The translations under genes and the position numbers were made by a program. From positions 1-31,741 of the IMG/VR virus record IMGVR_UViG_3300048590_001406: a DNA stretch of 31,741 bases. One strand, written 5' to 3'. This document shows positions 7,842 to 15,520 of the stretch, one piece after another. Each line of letters opens with the position of its first letter. The stretch's first letter is position 1. The notes under the pieces are model-generated. The model had not been told where the DNA came from. It saw only the letters and a program-made list of their open reading frames with translations, and ran no database searches. This stretch comes from a virus.

Positions 7842-7857
7842 ATGTTCTTTGACATAA
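7842..7857 (+). promoter_or_regulatory. boxA-like motif GTTCTTTGACA
   Basis: The short gap before the next gene carries TGTTCTTTGACATAA, which resembles the GTTCTTTGACA element found in leaders of Bacteroidota rRNA operons and thought to be their boxA (Nus-factor) site. A second copy lies at 30131. It could help antitermination or be chance; the match is to memory of the motif only. Confidence 0.3.
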
Positions 7858-7863
7858 GTGCAT

Positions 7864-8913
7864 ATGGCTTATTCAAACGGATACGATCTTACTGCGGCAA
7901 CTACTGCTTTGTTCGGAAGGCTGGGTTGGTCTGAATCAACTTTAAGCACCGAGAACAAGACAAGCAAAAGCGGTCGCAAGTTTGATGACGGAAGTTTTCA
8001 TTCGGTCGTATCTGTTGCGAATATAAAGTCCGTTTTCCCGGCTCAGCAGGATTCTGCTGCATGGAACACCGCGTTTACGACGCTTCAACAGGCAGTCATT
8101 GCTCGTTGTCTGAATACTGTTTTTAACATCAATGAGGCAATAGAGCAGGTTCATCTTTATGATCGCATCACTGAGGATGAGCAGACGCTTGACTTACCAG
8201 GCAGGGCGATCGGCTACAGGATTCGGCTGGCATCAAAAGGAGGGCACACGGTCCGGATCAATACCGCGACCTTCTACCTCGACTCAGCAGCTACTTTCAA
8301 TTTGTATCTGTTCGCTGCCGGGAATTCAGCAGCAATAAAGACCGCCTCTGTTACGAGCGTTGCCAATCAAAAAACGACTATTCAGCTTGATGATTGGTTT
8401 CTCTCCCGAAAAGAGGGAACGGTTTTTTATATCGTGTATTTCCAGGATGATCTTGCCGGCGGTAAGGCTATTCAGGAACAAGTTTGCTGGAATCGGACAC
8501 TTGTATTCGGCGCGGATTCGATAGATGCAGTGGCAACCGGTGCGACCACATTCGAACGAAATGAGGTGGGTATTCGCGGTGATTCTGCTGGCTTGAATCT
8601 TCATGTTTCAGGTTTTGTGGATCATACGCAGAATATCGTCAATCAGCCATGGCTGTTCGATAATCTTTTGGGGTTGGCAATGGCCTGCCAGGTTGCCGAG
8701 GCAATTCTTTACAGCCAACGTTCAAACAAGGATGAGCGCCAGATAAAACACAACATTGATCAATTTGGTCTGATGCTGGATTTGTCTGGTACCGTTCCGA
8801 TCACTGATGCCCCGCACATTTTTGGATTACGTCAACGGTTTGAGAAAGAAGCGGCCCGAGTTCGGGAAGCGTTTTACCCGAAACCCAAAGCGAAAACAGT
8901 GATACTATGCTGA
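7864..8913 (+). CDS. Unknown structural protein (putative neck/connector)
   Basis: The product is 349 residues from ATG 7864 (MAYSNGYDLTAATTALFGRL); a GTG six bases earlier is less likely. The N-terminal third is helical, the centre (about 120-240) is strand-rich with a jelly-roll-like pattern (YRIRLASKGGHTVRINTATF, FNLYLFAAGNSAA, GTVFYIVYF), and the C-terminal third is helical again. No signal peptide is present. Position between capsid and tail tube suggests a head-tail connector or a decoration protein; no family is recognised. It overlaps the next gene by seven bases. Confidence 0.75.
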   Translation: MAYSNGYDLTAATTALFGRLGWSESTLSTENKTSKSGRKFDDGSFHSVVSVANIKSVFPAQQDSAAWNTAFTTLQQAVIARCLNTVFNINEAIEQVHLYDRITEDEQTLDLPGRAIGYRIRLASKGGHTVRINTATFYLDSAATFNLYLFAAGNSAAIKTASVTSVANQKTTIQLDDWFLSRKEGTVFYIVYFQDDLAGGKAIQEQVCWNRTLVFGADSIDAVATGATTFERNEVGIRGDSAGLNLHVSGFVDHTQNIVNQPWLFDNLLGLAMACQVAEAILYSQRSNKDERQIKHNIDQFGLMLDLSGTVPITDAPHIFGLRQRFEKEAARVREAFYPKPKAKTVILC

Positions 8914-9485
8914 TTCAGAAAGCTAATCCGACCGGCGTTGACTGGTATATTTCCAAGTTGCAGCGACACATGCATTCCAAGTTGATTGCAGCGTGGGGGT
9001 TGGCAGATGCTGATCAGTATCATTGTCACGGTCGTTGCTACCGAAATCGAAGAGAGGACGGGTATGTGGCGGAGGTGTATAACGGACAAAACGAATACTC
9101 AAAGGATCTCTACTGGGATGACAACCTGAGCGTCGTGTCGTTTTTTGGTATCGGCTTTCAAGCTCAAACTGAGGGCCTATCGTTTCGCCAGGACATACAC
9201 CTTGTGTTTTTCGGCAATCTCAGCAAACTGGCGCTGAAGAACGGTATAGGTGAGGAGATTGATTATCGGGGCGATGAGGAATTCAGGCGCTCAGTGGTGA
9301 ATGTTATTGGGCAGTATGGATTTTTCGGATTCCGTATAACCAGCGTTGAAACCGGCATTGAGAATGTGTTGAGAGAATATCCCGGTTCCCTCCGTGATCA
9401 AGGTTTGAAAAATGTTGACTTACAGCCTGTGCACTGTTTTCGAGTGAATCTAACCCTACTCTATAACCCAAACAAGACTTGTTAA
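8907..9485 (+). CDS. Unknown protein, putative head-tail joining protein
   Basis: The gene encodes 192 residues and starts inside the end of the previous gene. It is a mixed alpha/beta protein with aromatic-rich strands (DDNLSVVSFFGIGFQAQTEG, DIHLVFFGNLSKLAL, CFRVNLTLLYN). A local Cys/His cluster (YHCHGRCYRNRR, about residues 43-54) could bind a metal but is not a standard finger. A tail-completion or tail-terminator role would fit its place just before the putative tube protein, but there is no diagnostic motif. Confidence 0.7.
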   Translation: MLIQKANPTGVDWYISKLQRHMHSKLIAAWGLADADQYHCHGRCYRNRREDGYVAEVYNGQNEYSKDLYWDDNLSVVSFFGIGFQAQTEGLSFRQDIHLVFFGNLSKLALKNGIGEEIDYRGDEEFRRSVVNVIGQYGFFGFRITSVETGIENVLREYPGSLRDQGLKNVDLQPVHCFRVNLTLLYNPNKTC

Positions 9486-9503
9486 CCCAACAATACTCAG
9501 CTC

Positions 9504-10475
9504 ATGTCTACCAATCTTTGCGGCCTTATCGGTGGTAATACCGGCCCCGTACTTTGCGATACCAAACGCAAGCGTCCTTTAAATTTTACTGTCGGAAGCA
9601 AAGAGTTTCCGGCTTCCGAATATGGCGATCCTGCGACATTTAAAGCAGCGTTCCAGGCGGCAATTAAGTTGCCACAGGGCAACGCAAACAAACTGTTTCC
9701 TTTCCCTGAAGTGGGGGAGGTGACGATCAACACACCCGCCGCGACTCGTGGAAACCTGCAACATGGTCCTTCTCGTCGTTTGACGAAGGGGAAGCCTTCC
9801 TACACTTACACCGTAGAAATCGGCTGGGATCAATACCAGCGCCTCCTTGCATTTGACGGCAAGACTGTTCCCGTGTATACGTTCGATGAGGGCCAGAATG
9901 TTTGGGGTTATCGTGCAGGAGCGGCAGCTGGCACACTCAATACCAACAATTTTAAAGGCGAGATGGCCTACATTGATATTGAAGGTTCCGGTTTTGAAGA
10001 CGGAGCTTCAGCGCAATCAGGTCAGGCTCGTATCACCATCAGCTACCTTTCGGTAGATGATTTCGAAAAGCGCGGCACCTACATCACGTTGGAAGATACT
10101 GTTCCAAGTGATTTTGAAGGATTGAAGCCGGTACAGTTGGTATATCTCAGCAATGTGGACAATGTGTACAAGGTGGGCATGTACAACCAACAACCGAAGT
10201 TGGGCGGTGACCTGAATATATTTGACGAATTTGGTGCGGCCATCGCTGCGCTGACGTTTGGTGCTGGCACTGGTACCAATTACGCGACTTCCATGGCTGT
10301 CACATCCGTTGCTGTAGATAACACGTTGAAGGCGCTCACCGTGACTTTGGACAGTACAGCCCATACAGCATTGAGTAGCGGCGCTAAAATAAAATTCTTT
10401 GGCCCTGTACCCTCCGTTTTGGACGGTGCAGATGTGCCCAATATCGAACTGTTGCCGGTGATCTTGACCAAGTAA
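9504..10475 (+). CDS. Putative major tail (tube) protein
   Basis: The 323-residue protein is Gly/Thr/Val-rich and predicted mainly beta, with the length and place (after neck genes, before the tape measure cluster) of siphovirus tail tube proteins. The N-terminus MSTNLCGLIGGNTGPVLCDT with paired cysteines 6 and 18 is of a type seen in structural proteins of Bacteroidota phages. The last 80 residues or so (TNYATSMAVTSVAVDNTLKA to the end) resemble an added Ig-like or decoration domain. It is followed by a very small gene and a terminator. Function is inferred from synteny. Confidence 0.65.
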   Translation: MSTNLCGLIGGNTGPVLCDTKRKRPLNFTVGSKEFPASEYGDPATFKAAFQAAIKLPQGNANKLFPFPEVGEVTINTPAATRGNLQHGPSRRLTKGKPSYTYTVEIGWDQYQRLLAFDGKTVPVYTFDEGQNVWGYRAGAAAGTLNTNNFKGEMAYIDIEGSGFEDGASAQSGQARITISYLSVDDFEKRGTYITLEDTVPSDFEGLKPVQLVYLSNVDNVYKVGMYNQQPKLGGDLNIFDEFGAAIAALTFGAGTGTNYATSMAVTSVAVDNTLKALTVTLDSTAHTALSSGAKIKFFGPVPSVLDGADVPNIELLPVILTK

Positions 10476-10537
10476 AGCGGTTTTGAGTTTCAGCCTCGAC
10501 TTGCAAACTGAAATTCAATCACGTTAAAACTTGACAA

Positions 10538-10714
10538 ATGGTATTCGAAGGAATCAATTTCAATGAGTCGTGGGCGGCCGGCGTCACCTTTGAGCAGTTC
10601 TGCGAGGAGCATAAGCATCATGGTTTGACGAAGAAAAAGCTTCGCGAGGCTTATGATGCATGCAAAAAGCAGGTTTCCGGTACTGATCAGGACGGCTCAG
10701 CCAACACAGAATAA
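10538..10714 (+). CDS. 58-residue unknown protein after the tail tube gene
   Basis: A complete frame from ATG 10538 to TAA 10712-10714 encodes a 58-residue product beginning MVFEGINFNESWAAGVTFEQ. It has a helix-rich core (FCEEHKHHGLTKKKLREAYD, then ACKKQ) and an acidic, polar tail ending DGSANTE. The KKKLREAYDACK segment with a preceding EEHKHHGLT turn has a helix-turn-helix look. It lies between the putative tube gene and a strong terminator, so it should be highly expressed with the tube. Small tail-assembly or chaperone function is possible; no family is recognised. Confidence 0.7.
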   Translation: MVFEGINFNESWAAGVTFEQFCEEHKHHGLTKKKLREAYDACKKQVSGTDQDGSANTE

Positions 10715-10738
10715 AGTTTTCATTCACTCAATTGTTAG

Positions 10739-10765
10739 GGGCGGGTATAAAAGCCCGCCCTTTTT
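10739..10765 (+). terminator. Rho-independent terminator three bases before a start codon
   Basis: The arms gggcggg (10739-10745) and cccgccc (10754-10760) with an eight-base loop are followed by five T (10761-10765). It separates tail tube genes from the tape-measure cluster. The T-tract ends only three bases before ATG 10769, so it must also shape initiation of that gene. Confidence 0.88.
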
Positions 10766-10768
10766 GCT

Positions 10769-11257
10769 ATGGCTACCATTCTTTCTATGATGCGAAAGTT
10801 TAAAGAACTGAACACAGACCTTGTCGTGTATCAGGCAATGAAAGAAGTGGAAACCGATTTCGAGGATTTGAACAAGGAGCAGTTGTATGACGGTAAAACA
10901 AAACTAGGAACCGATATCCGCCCGAGTTATTTCGAGGATCCGTATTTCGAAACATACCAGGATGCTGCAGCTTATTCGGATTGGAAGGACAAAATCACGC
11001 CGAACATTAGGAGAAATCCGGGCACGCCCAACTTATACATAAACGGATACTATTATGAGAGTCGAAAGGTGGTTGTATTGCCGGATGTGATTCTCCATAC
11101 GACGACCTGGGGTGAAGGCGATGAGATTGCGGATAAATATAAAAACATCAACGGTTTGGGTGGCAGCTACAAGCGAATATTTCTGAAAGACTACCTGATG
11201 CCGGTTTTGAGTGACAAGATGTTTGAGAAATTGGGTTTACGAATGAGAAAAAACTAA
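10769..11257 (+). CDS. Conserved-looking tail-region protein, unknown role
   Basis: The 162-residue product has a helical N-terminus (MMRKFKELNTDLVVYQAMKE, then VETDFEDLNKEQLYDGKTKLG) and an aromatic-rich middle (YFEDPYFETYQ, NLYINGYYYESR), ending in a basic tail (LGLRMRKN). The DLNKEQLYDGK and RNPGTPNLYINGYYY segments recall a small protein found next to tail genes in other Bacteroidota phages and prophages. That comparison is from memory. It may be a tail completion or minor tail component. It starts directly after a terminator, so its expression may depend on readthrough. Confidence 0.7.
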   Translation: MATILSMMRKFKELNTDLVVYQAMKEVETDFEDLNKEQLYDGKTKLGTDIRPSYFEDPYFETYQDAAAYSDWKDKITPNIRRNPGTPNLYINGYYYESRKVVVLPDVILHTTTWGEGDEIADKYKNINGLGGSYKRIFLKDYLMPVLSDKMFEKLGLRMRKN

Positions 11258-11261
11258 TGAA

Positions 11262-11462
11262 ATGAGTTGTGAGAGTTGTATTACGGGGCCGCGTGGTCAG
11301 GCGGAGGAACTGGCGAGGGTCCGTCAATTAGCGAAACAGTATGCTCAAGCGCAAGAAAAAACAGTTGCCATCTACCGAGAAGGGCTCGAATTCAGATACT
11401 GCGAGCACGATCAAGCAATCGCCAACCGAATGCTCGTCGTTGAAGTTGTTTCGCAGCATTGA
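11262..11462 (+). CDS. Small unknown protein overlapping the next gene
   Basis: The 66-residue product begins MSCESCITGPRGQAEELARV and ends with IANRMLVVEVVSQH. It has a CxxC at residues 3-6, a central helix (EELARVRQLAKQYAQAQEK) and a beta-like tail (TVAIYREGLEFRYCEHDQAI). The tail pattern 'vaIYREG-EFRYC' followed by a hydrophobic VVEVV end looks like a real small domain. It starts four bases after the previous stop. Its last 122 bases overlap the next frame in the +1 register, and an A6 run at 11356-11361 lies in the overlap. It may be an independent small protein or the first half of a frameshifted tail-assembly pair. Confidence 0.6.
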   Translation: MSCESCITGPRGQAEELARVRQLAKQYAQAQEKTVAIYREGLEFRYCEHDQAIANRMLVVEVVSQH

Positions 11463-12057
11463 TGATCTGCCTTTGTCTCGCTTTATCGATCTGGTTGTTG
11501 ATGACAACCTTTTCGCATTGGTGATATCCGGGACACCGACTGAACGGGATCTGTTGACGGCGTTTGACCAGGTGCAGCGTGAATACGCGGAGGTGATGAA
11601 AGACGGAGAATTTGATCTGCTAAATAAAACGATGCGCGAAATCAACAGGCTGAATCTCCTCTATGAGCAGATATTGGAACTGGTTGGTGTGTTGCGTCGG
11701 TATTATAATGAGAAGCTGGCGAGACTGCTGACCAAGTATCTCGGATACAATTTGAACCTCAATCCGAAGCTTCCGGAGGACTACGATAAGGCCTTGGATC
11801 GGGCGATCAACCGAAGTAAATCAATCCTCATTGACATCAAGTTAAAAAGCAGTCAATTGGAGGCAATGCAGGAAAAGCAGCAAAAAGAAACAACCAAGCC
11901 CACACGCCGGCATTTTCAGGGGGTGTTGATCGCATTGAGCAATCATGTCGGGTTTTCCATCACAGACAACATAACTGTTTTTGAGTATTGCAATCGTGTA
12001 CACCAGCTGAATAAATATCTGGATCAACTAAATCGGGAGCGAAATGGACGAGGATAA
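11341..12057 (+). CDS. Putative tail assembly protein upstream of tape measure
   Basis: The 238-residue frame has a basic, low-complexity N-terminus (MLKRKKKQLPSTEKGSNSDT) and a helical domain from about residue 33 (KLFRSIDDLPLSRFIDLVVD onward, with FALVISGTPTERDLLTAFDQ). The domain continues through long helices and ends in a basic tail. The LPLSRFIDLVVDDN-ALVISG pattern is one I associate with proteins just before the tape measure in Bacteroidota phages. This is the place of tail-assembly chaperones (gpG/gpT-like). It overlaps the previous gene by 122 bases and the tape measure by 14 bases. The start at ATG 11341 is the only good one ahead of the domain; entry by frameshift is an alternative. 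Confidence 0.7.
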   Translation: MLKRKKKQLPSTEKGSNSDTASTIKQSPTECSSLKLFRSIDDLPLSRFIDLVVDDNLFALVISGTPTERDLLTAFDQVQREYAEVMKDGEFDLLNKTMREINRLNLLYEQILELVGVLRRYYNEKLARLLTKYLGYNLNLNPKLPEDYDKALDRAINRSKSILIDIKLKSSQLEAMQEKQQKETTKPTRRHFQGVLIALSNHVGFSITDNITVFEYCNRVHQLNKYLDQLNRERNGRG

Positions 12058-15000
12058 AATAGAAGAGTACGTTGACCGAACCGGTTTTGCTCAGGATACA
12101 GAGTTTGTCCTGAAGGAACTGAACAAGGTTTATGAGGCCTTCAAGAAATTGGATGGCTATCGGTTCCGTCTGGGTACACCGGTCGGTATGACGGAAACGG
12201 TTCAAGTGACAAAAGAGGCGGTGAAGGAATTTGAAAAAGCAACGGAGGCCAATAAGAAACTGGCGGAGTCAGAAAAGGTTGCGGCACAAGCAGCAAAAAT
12301 TGCGAGTAGTAGCTATTCTGAACTGGCGGCAGTAGCGGCAGCGAATGAAATCGCGATGAAGAGATTGGCTGCCTCGAAAAAGGAGGTTGAAAAAGCCTTT
12401 AAGGATGGAAAGATTTCTGAAGAGCAGTACCTGCTTTCATTGGCTAAAATAAAGGAGCAACAGACAGCTTTTTCGGTTTCCCAGCAACAGGTGAATCTCT
12501 CGCTTAAGAATTTAGAAAAGGAAGCACAGGCGGCAGAGGGGTCCCTTAATGAGATGCGAGCTCAGTTGTCGCTCGCCCAGATGGCATGGGATAAGCTTTC
12601 GGAGACTGACAGGCAAAGTGAAATTGGTGCTCAGTTGCTCAACAACGTCAATACGCTCAATAAGGCTGTGAGCGAGTTGGAACAGTCTTCAGGCCGGTTT
12701 CAGCGTAACGTGGGAAACTATCAAGGGTCCGCTCGAATTATTGTTGATGCGTTAAAGGATGTAGAGAAAGAAATTGAGACGCTGAAGAACCGGCAAAATG
12801 AGCTGCAAAATCTGAGTAAATCCAATCCAATTGGATTCAAGTTGCAGGGCGGATCCGACGAACTCGGTCAAATAAATGCCCGTTTAGCAGAGACTACCAA
12901 ACAGTTTGAGGTTCTTGATCGGATTACAACACAACCTCGTTTCTTAAATATTGCAGCGAAGTCTGGTGATTTACAAAAGGAGCTCAGTGAATTCCGGAAG
13001 CGCCTCATTGAGTTAGAAGACGCTGGTTTGAGAAATACGAAGGTGTACACTGATGTTCAGAAGCGTCTGGCGCAATTGACCGATCAAATTGCCGACACAA
13101 AAGATGAAATTAAAGCGCTGTCATCCGATACCAGGCAGTTTGATTTGTTTGCCGGCGGAGTGAAATTACTGGCGTCCGCGTGGCAGATAGGTGCGGGGGC
13201 GGCCACTGCTTTTGGCGCCAATGCCCAGACGGTTGAAAGATCCCTCCAAAAACTGGTAGCGATTCAGAATGTCGCTCAAGGCGTTCAGTCGATCGCTAAT
13301 GAGTTGACAACAAAGGGCACTGTCGCTAATAAACTTTACAATACCGTACTCGAACAGGGTAGTATTCTTTTCGGAAAAGGGGCTACTGCTGCTGCACGAT
13401 TTGGGGTTGCTCTGAAAAGTATTGCATTACTCGGTGTTGCTGCTATGCTTTTGGATATGGCTGACTCCATGGGTCTGTTTGGTACGCAGACAGCAGCGGC
13501 CAAAAAGGAAGTGGATGATTTAAACGAATCGCTGCAGCGGCAAATTGACCTGCTCAACGAACAACTCAAAATTATTGACACCGCCGGTGATTTGCAGCTC
13601 GCCAAACTTCGACAACAAACGGATGACAGGAATAGGATTTTCGAATCAGAACAAGATAATCGTAGGGATCAACTTAGAGCCATATTGGAGGAACAAGATA
13701 AAATTTCCAAAGCTATAGGCGAAACACAGGCAGGGCTGAGCCGTTTGGGACCCGACACAAAATGGTATGATACGTTTGCGAAACAAGAGAAGGCGAGGCT
13801 TTTTCAACTTCTAGGACTCTACAATAAACAATTCGAAGAGCTAAGGAAACAGGCTATTGATAAAACAAATGAAATAGCGCTGGCCGAGGAAAACGAGAAG
13901 GCCGCACTTGCTGAAGAGGCTCGAAAAAAAGAACAAGAGCGGGCCGATAAAAGGCTTCGCGATGCCCGACAATATGCCGAAAAAGAGCGTCGTGCTCGGC
14001 TCGATTTACTACTGCTGCAATTGGAGGCTGAGGCCGAACTGTCCGCGGCCCAGGCAGATATCAGCACTCAAGACGGTCCTAGGGAGCGTGCGCTTGATCG
14101 TGAGTTTGAGCTGCGCAAAATGATGATCGAGGCAACGCGGGATTTCGAATTGAATTCTGAAGGTGTAACCGAAACGCAGCGGAAAGTGATCATTGCGCAG
14201 GCCGAACGCGACATTTATGCATTGCGCTTGGAATTTATCGAGAAGACTACGGCGGCTCGAATTAAAGCACGGCAGGAAGAGGAGGATTTGATCATTGCTC
14301 AAGCGCAAGAAATAGCCAATGAGGAGCTGAAGGCGGTTGAGCAAGCGCTGAAGAAACTAAACAAAGAGAATGACAGTCGTGCGAGTGTTTTGTCGATCGA
14401 CAAAGATACTGAGCTAAAGAATCTCAATTTACTGTTTGCTGCTGGTGCCATCAGCAAAGAGGAATATGAGGAGAGAAAGCAAAGGATTGAAGCTGAATAT
14501 CTGCGTAATAGCCTGTTGGCGCAGATTGCTTATTACCGCGAGGTTGTCAAAATCAGCGGATTGTCGAACGACGAGAAGGAAAAGGCACTTCGGGAACTTG
14601 CCAAGTTAGAGCGCGAACTCAGCGAATTCACCATTCGTACAAATAAAGAGGCAGCCGAAGAAACAAAAAGTGAGTGGGAGCAAACTGTAGATTATTTAAT
14701 AAATGCACGGTCACAGATCATTGATCTGGCAGCAGGTTTATTTACCGCAGGATTTGAGCGAGAAAAGAATGCCATTCAGGACCAGATCGATCTTTTGGAC
14801 GAGAAGTCTCAAAAGGAAATCGAGCTGGTAAATCAGACAATAGCCAATGAGGAGCGTAGGGAAGCTGCAATTTCAATTATTGAGGCAAGAGCGGCAGCGC
14901 GCCGCAGAGTCCTGGAAGCGGAGCAACGCAGGGTAGATCAGCAACGCGCAAGGTTTGAGAGGGTCGCTCAGATTGCTAAGATAATTGGCGATACTGCCAG

Positions 15001-15520
15001 CGCAGTCACTGAGGCTTTGCCCAATATTCCTTTATCTATCGCGGTTGGTGCTATTGGTGGTTTACAACTTCTCAGAGTTCTGTCCACAGAAATTCCCAGA
15101 TACAAATTTGGTAAGGGCCCAGGCGATAAATATGAAGGTTTTGCAATTTGGGGTGACGGTGGCAAGCGTGAATTAAAGTTGAGCACAGACGGATCGACGG
15201 AAGTTTCCGGAACGACTCCCACGGTTACACACGTAAAGCGGGATGATTTGATTTTCCCAGATGCTGACTTGTATATGAGGTTGGCCAACGCGAATGCAGA
15301 AAGGGTTCGGCGCCGGGCTCAGGAGTATTTCGACAAAAGGGATAACGGATCCGTTGACCTAAAACCTGTAGTGTCAGTTATGAGCAGGGGATTGAACACG
15401 CTTAATCGCACTATCAAAAATAAAAGGGAAATACATTTCAATGGTTTGACGCCGGCTCAGAGAGCTGTCAAATACCGGCGCGGCCATCGAGAGTATTTCG
15501 ATATGAATGGTATTGACTGA
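12044..15520 (+). CDS. Tail tape measure protein
   Basis: This 1158-residue protein sets tail length and probably aids DNA entry. It is almost entirely helical with long coiled coils (roughly 45-150, 230-370, 490-800 and 930-990). A segment RFQRNVGNYQ, typical of tape measure proteins in this group, lies near residue 225. One hydrophobic stretch lies near 452-475 (ALKSIALLGVAAMLL) and another near 985-1010 (ALPNIPLSIAVGAIGGLQLL). The C-terminal 150 residues are compact (FGKGPGDKYEGFAIWGDGG and after) and resemble the end domain of tape measure proteins that carries a GxxxxELxL-type motif. If alpha-helical throughout at 1.5 angstrom per residue, the tail would be about 170 nm. The stop overlaps the next ATG by one base. 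Confidence 0.93.
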   Translation: MDEDKIEEYVDRTGFAQDTEFVLKELNKVYEAFKKLDGYRFRLGTPVGMTETVQVTKEAVKEFEKATEANKKLAESEKVAAQAAKIASSSYSELAAVAAANEIAMKRLAASKKEVEKAFKDGKISEEQYLLSLAKIKEQQTAFSVSQQQVNLSLKNLEKEAQAAEGSLNEMRAQLSLAQMAWDKLSETDRQSEIGAQLLNNVNTLNKAVSELEQSSGRFQRNVGNYQGSARIIVDALKDVEKEIETLKNRQNELQNLSKSNPIGFKLQGGSDELGQINARLAETTKQFEVLDRITTQPRFLNIAAKSGDLQKELSEFRKRLIELEDAGLRNTKVYTDVQKRLAQLTDQIADTKDEIKALSSDTRQFDLFAGGVKLLASAWQIGAGAATAFGANAQTVERSLQKLVAIQNVAQGVQSIANELTTKGTVANKLYNTVLEQGSILFGKGATAAARFGVALKSIALLGVAAMLLDMADSMGLFGTQTAAAKKEVDDLNESLQRQIDLLNEQLKIIDTAGDLQLAKLRQQTDDRNRIFESEQDNRRDQLRAILEEQDKISKAIGETQAGLSRLGPDTKWYDTFAKQEKARLFQLLGLYNKQFEELRKQAIDKTNEIALAEENEKAALAEEARKKEQERADKRLRDARQYAEKERRARLDLLLLQLEAEAELSAAQADISTQDGPRERALDREFELRKMMIEATRDFELNSEGVTETQRKVIIAQAERDIYALRLEFIEKTTAARIKARQEEEDLIIAQAQEIANEELKAVEQALKKLNKENDSRASVLSIDKDTELKNLNLLFAAGAISKEEYEERKQRIEAEYLRNSLLAQIAYYREVVKISGLSNDEKEKALRELAKLERELSEFTIRTNKEAAEETKSEWEQTVDYLINARSQIIDLAAGLFTAGFEREKNAIQDQIDLLDEKSQKEIELVNQTIANEERREAAISIIEARAAARRRVLEAEQRRVDQQRARFERVAQIAKIIGDTASAVTEALPNIPLSIAVGAIGGLQLLRVLSTEIPRYKFGKGPGDKYEGFAIWGDGGKRELKLSTDGSTEVSGTTPTVTHVKRDDLIFPDADLYMRLANANAERVRRRAQEYFDKRDNGSVDLKPVVSVMSRGLNTLNRTIKNKREIHFNGLTPAQRAVKYRRGHREYFDMNGID

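Noticed and set aside
11842-14344. Long antisense frames opposite the tape measure and its neighbour
   Set aside because: They are shadows of coiled-coil coding DNA, have Ser/Ala- or Leu-rich biased composition and no promoter or motif.
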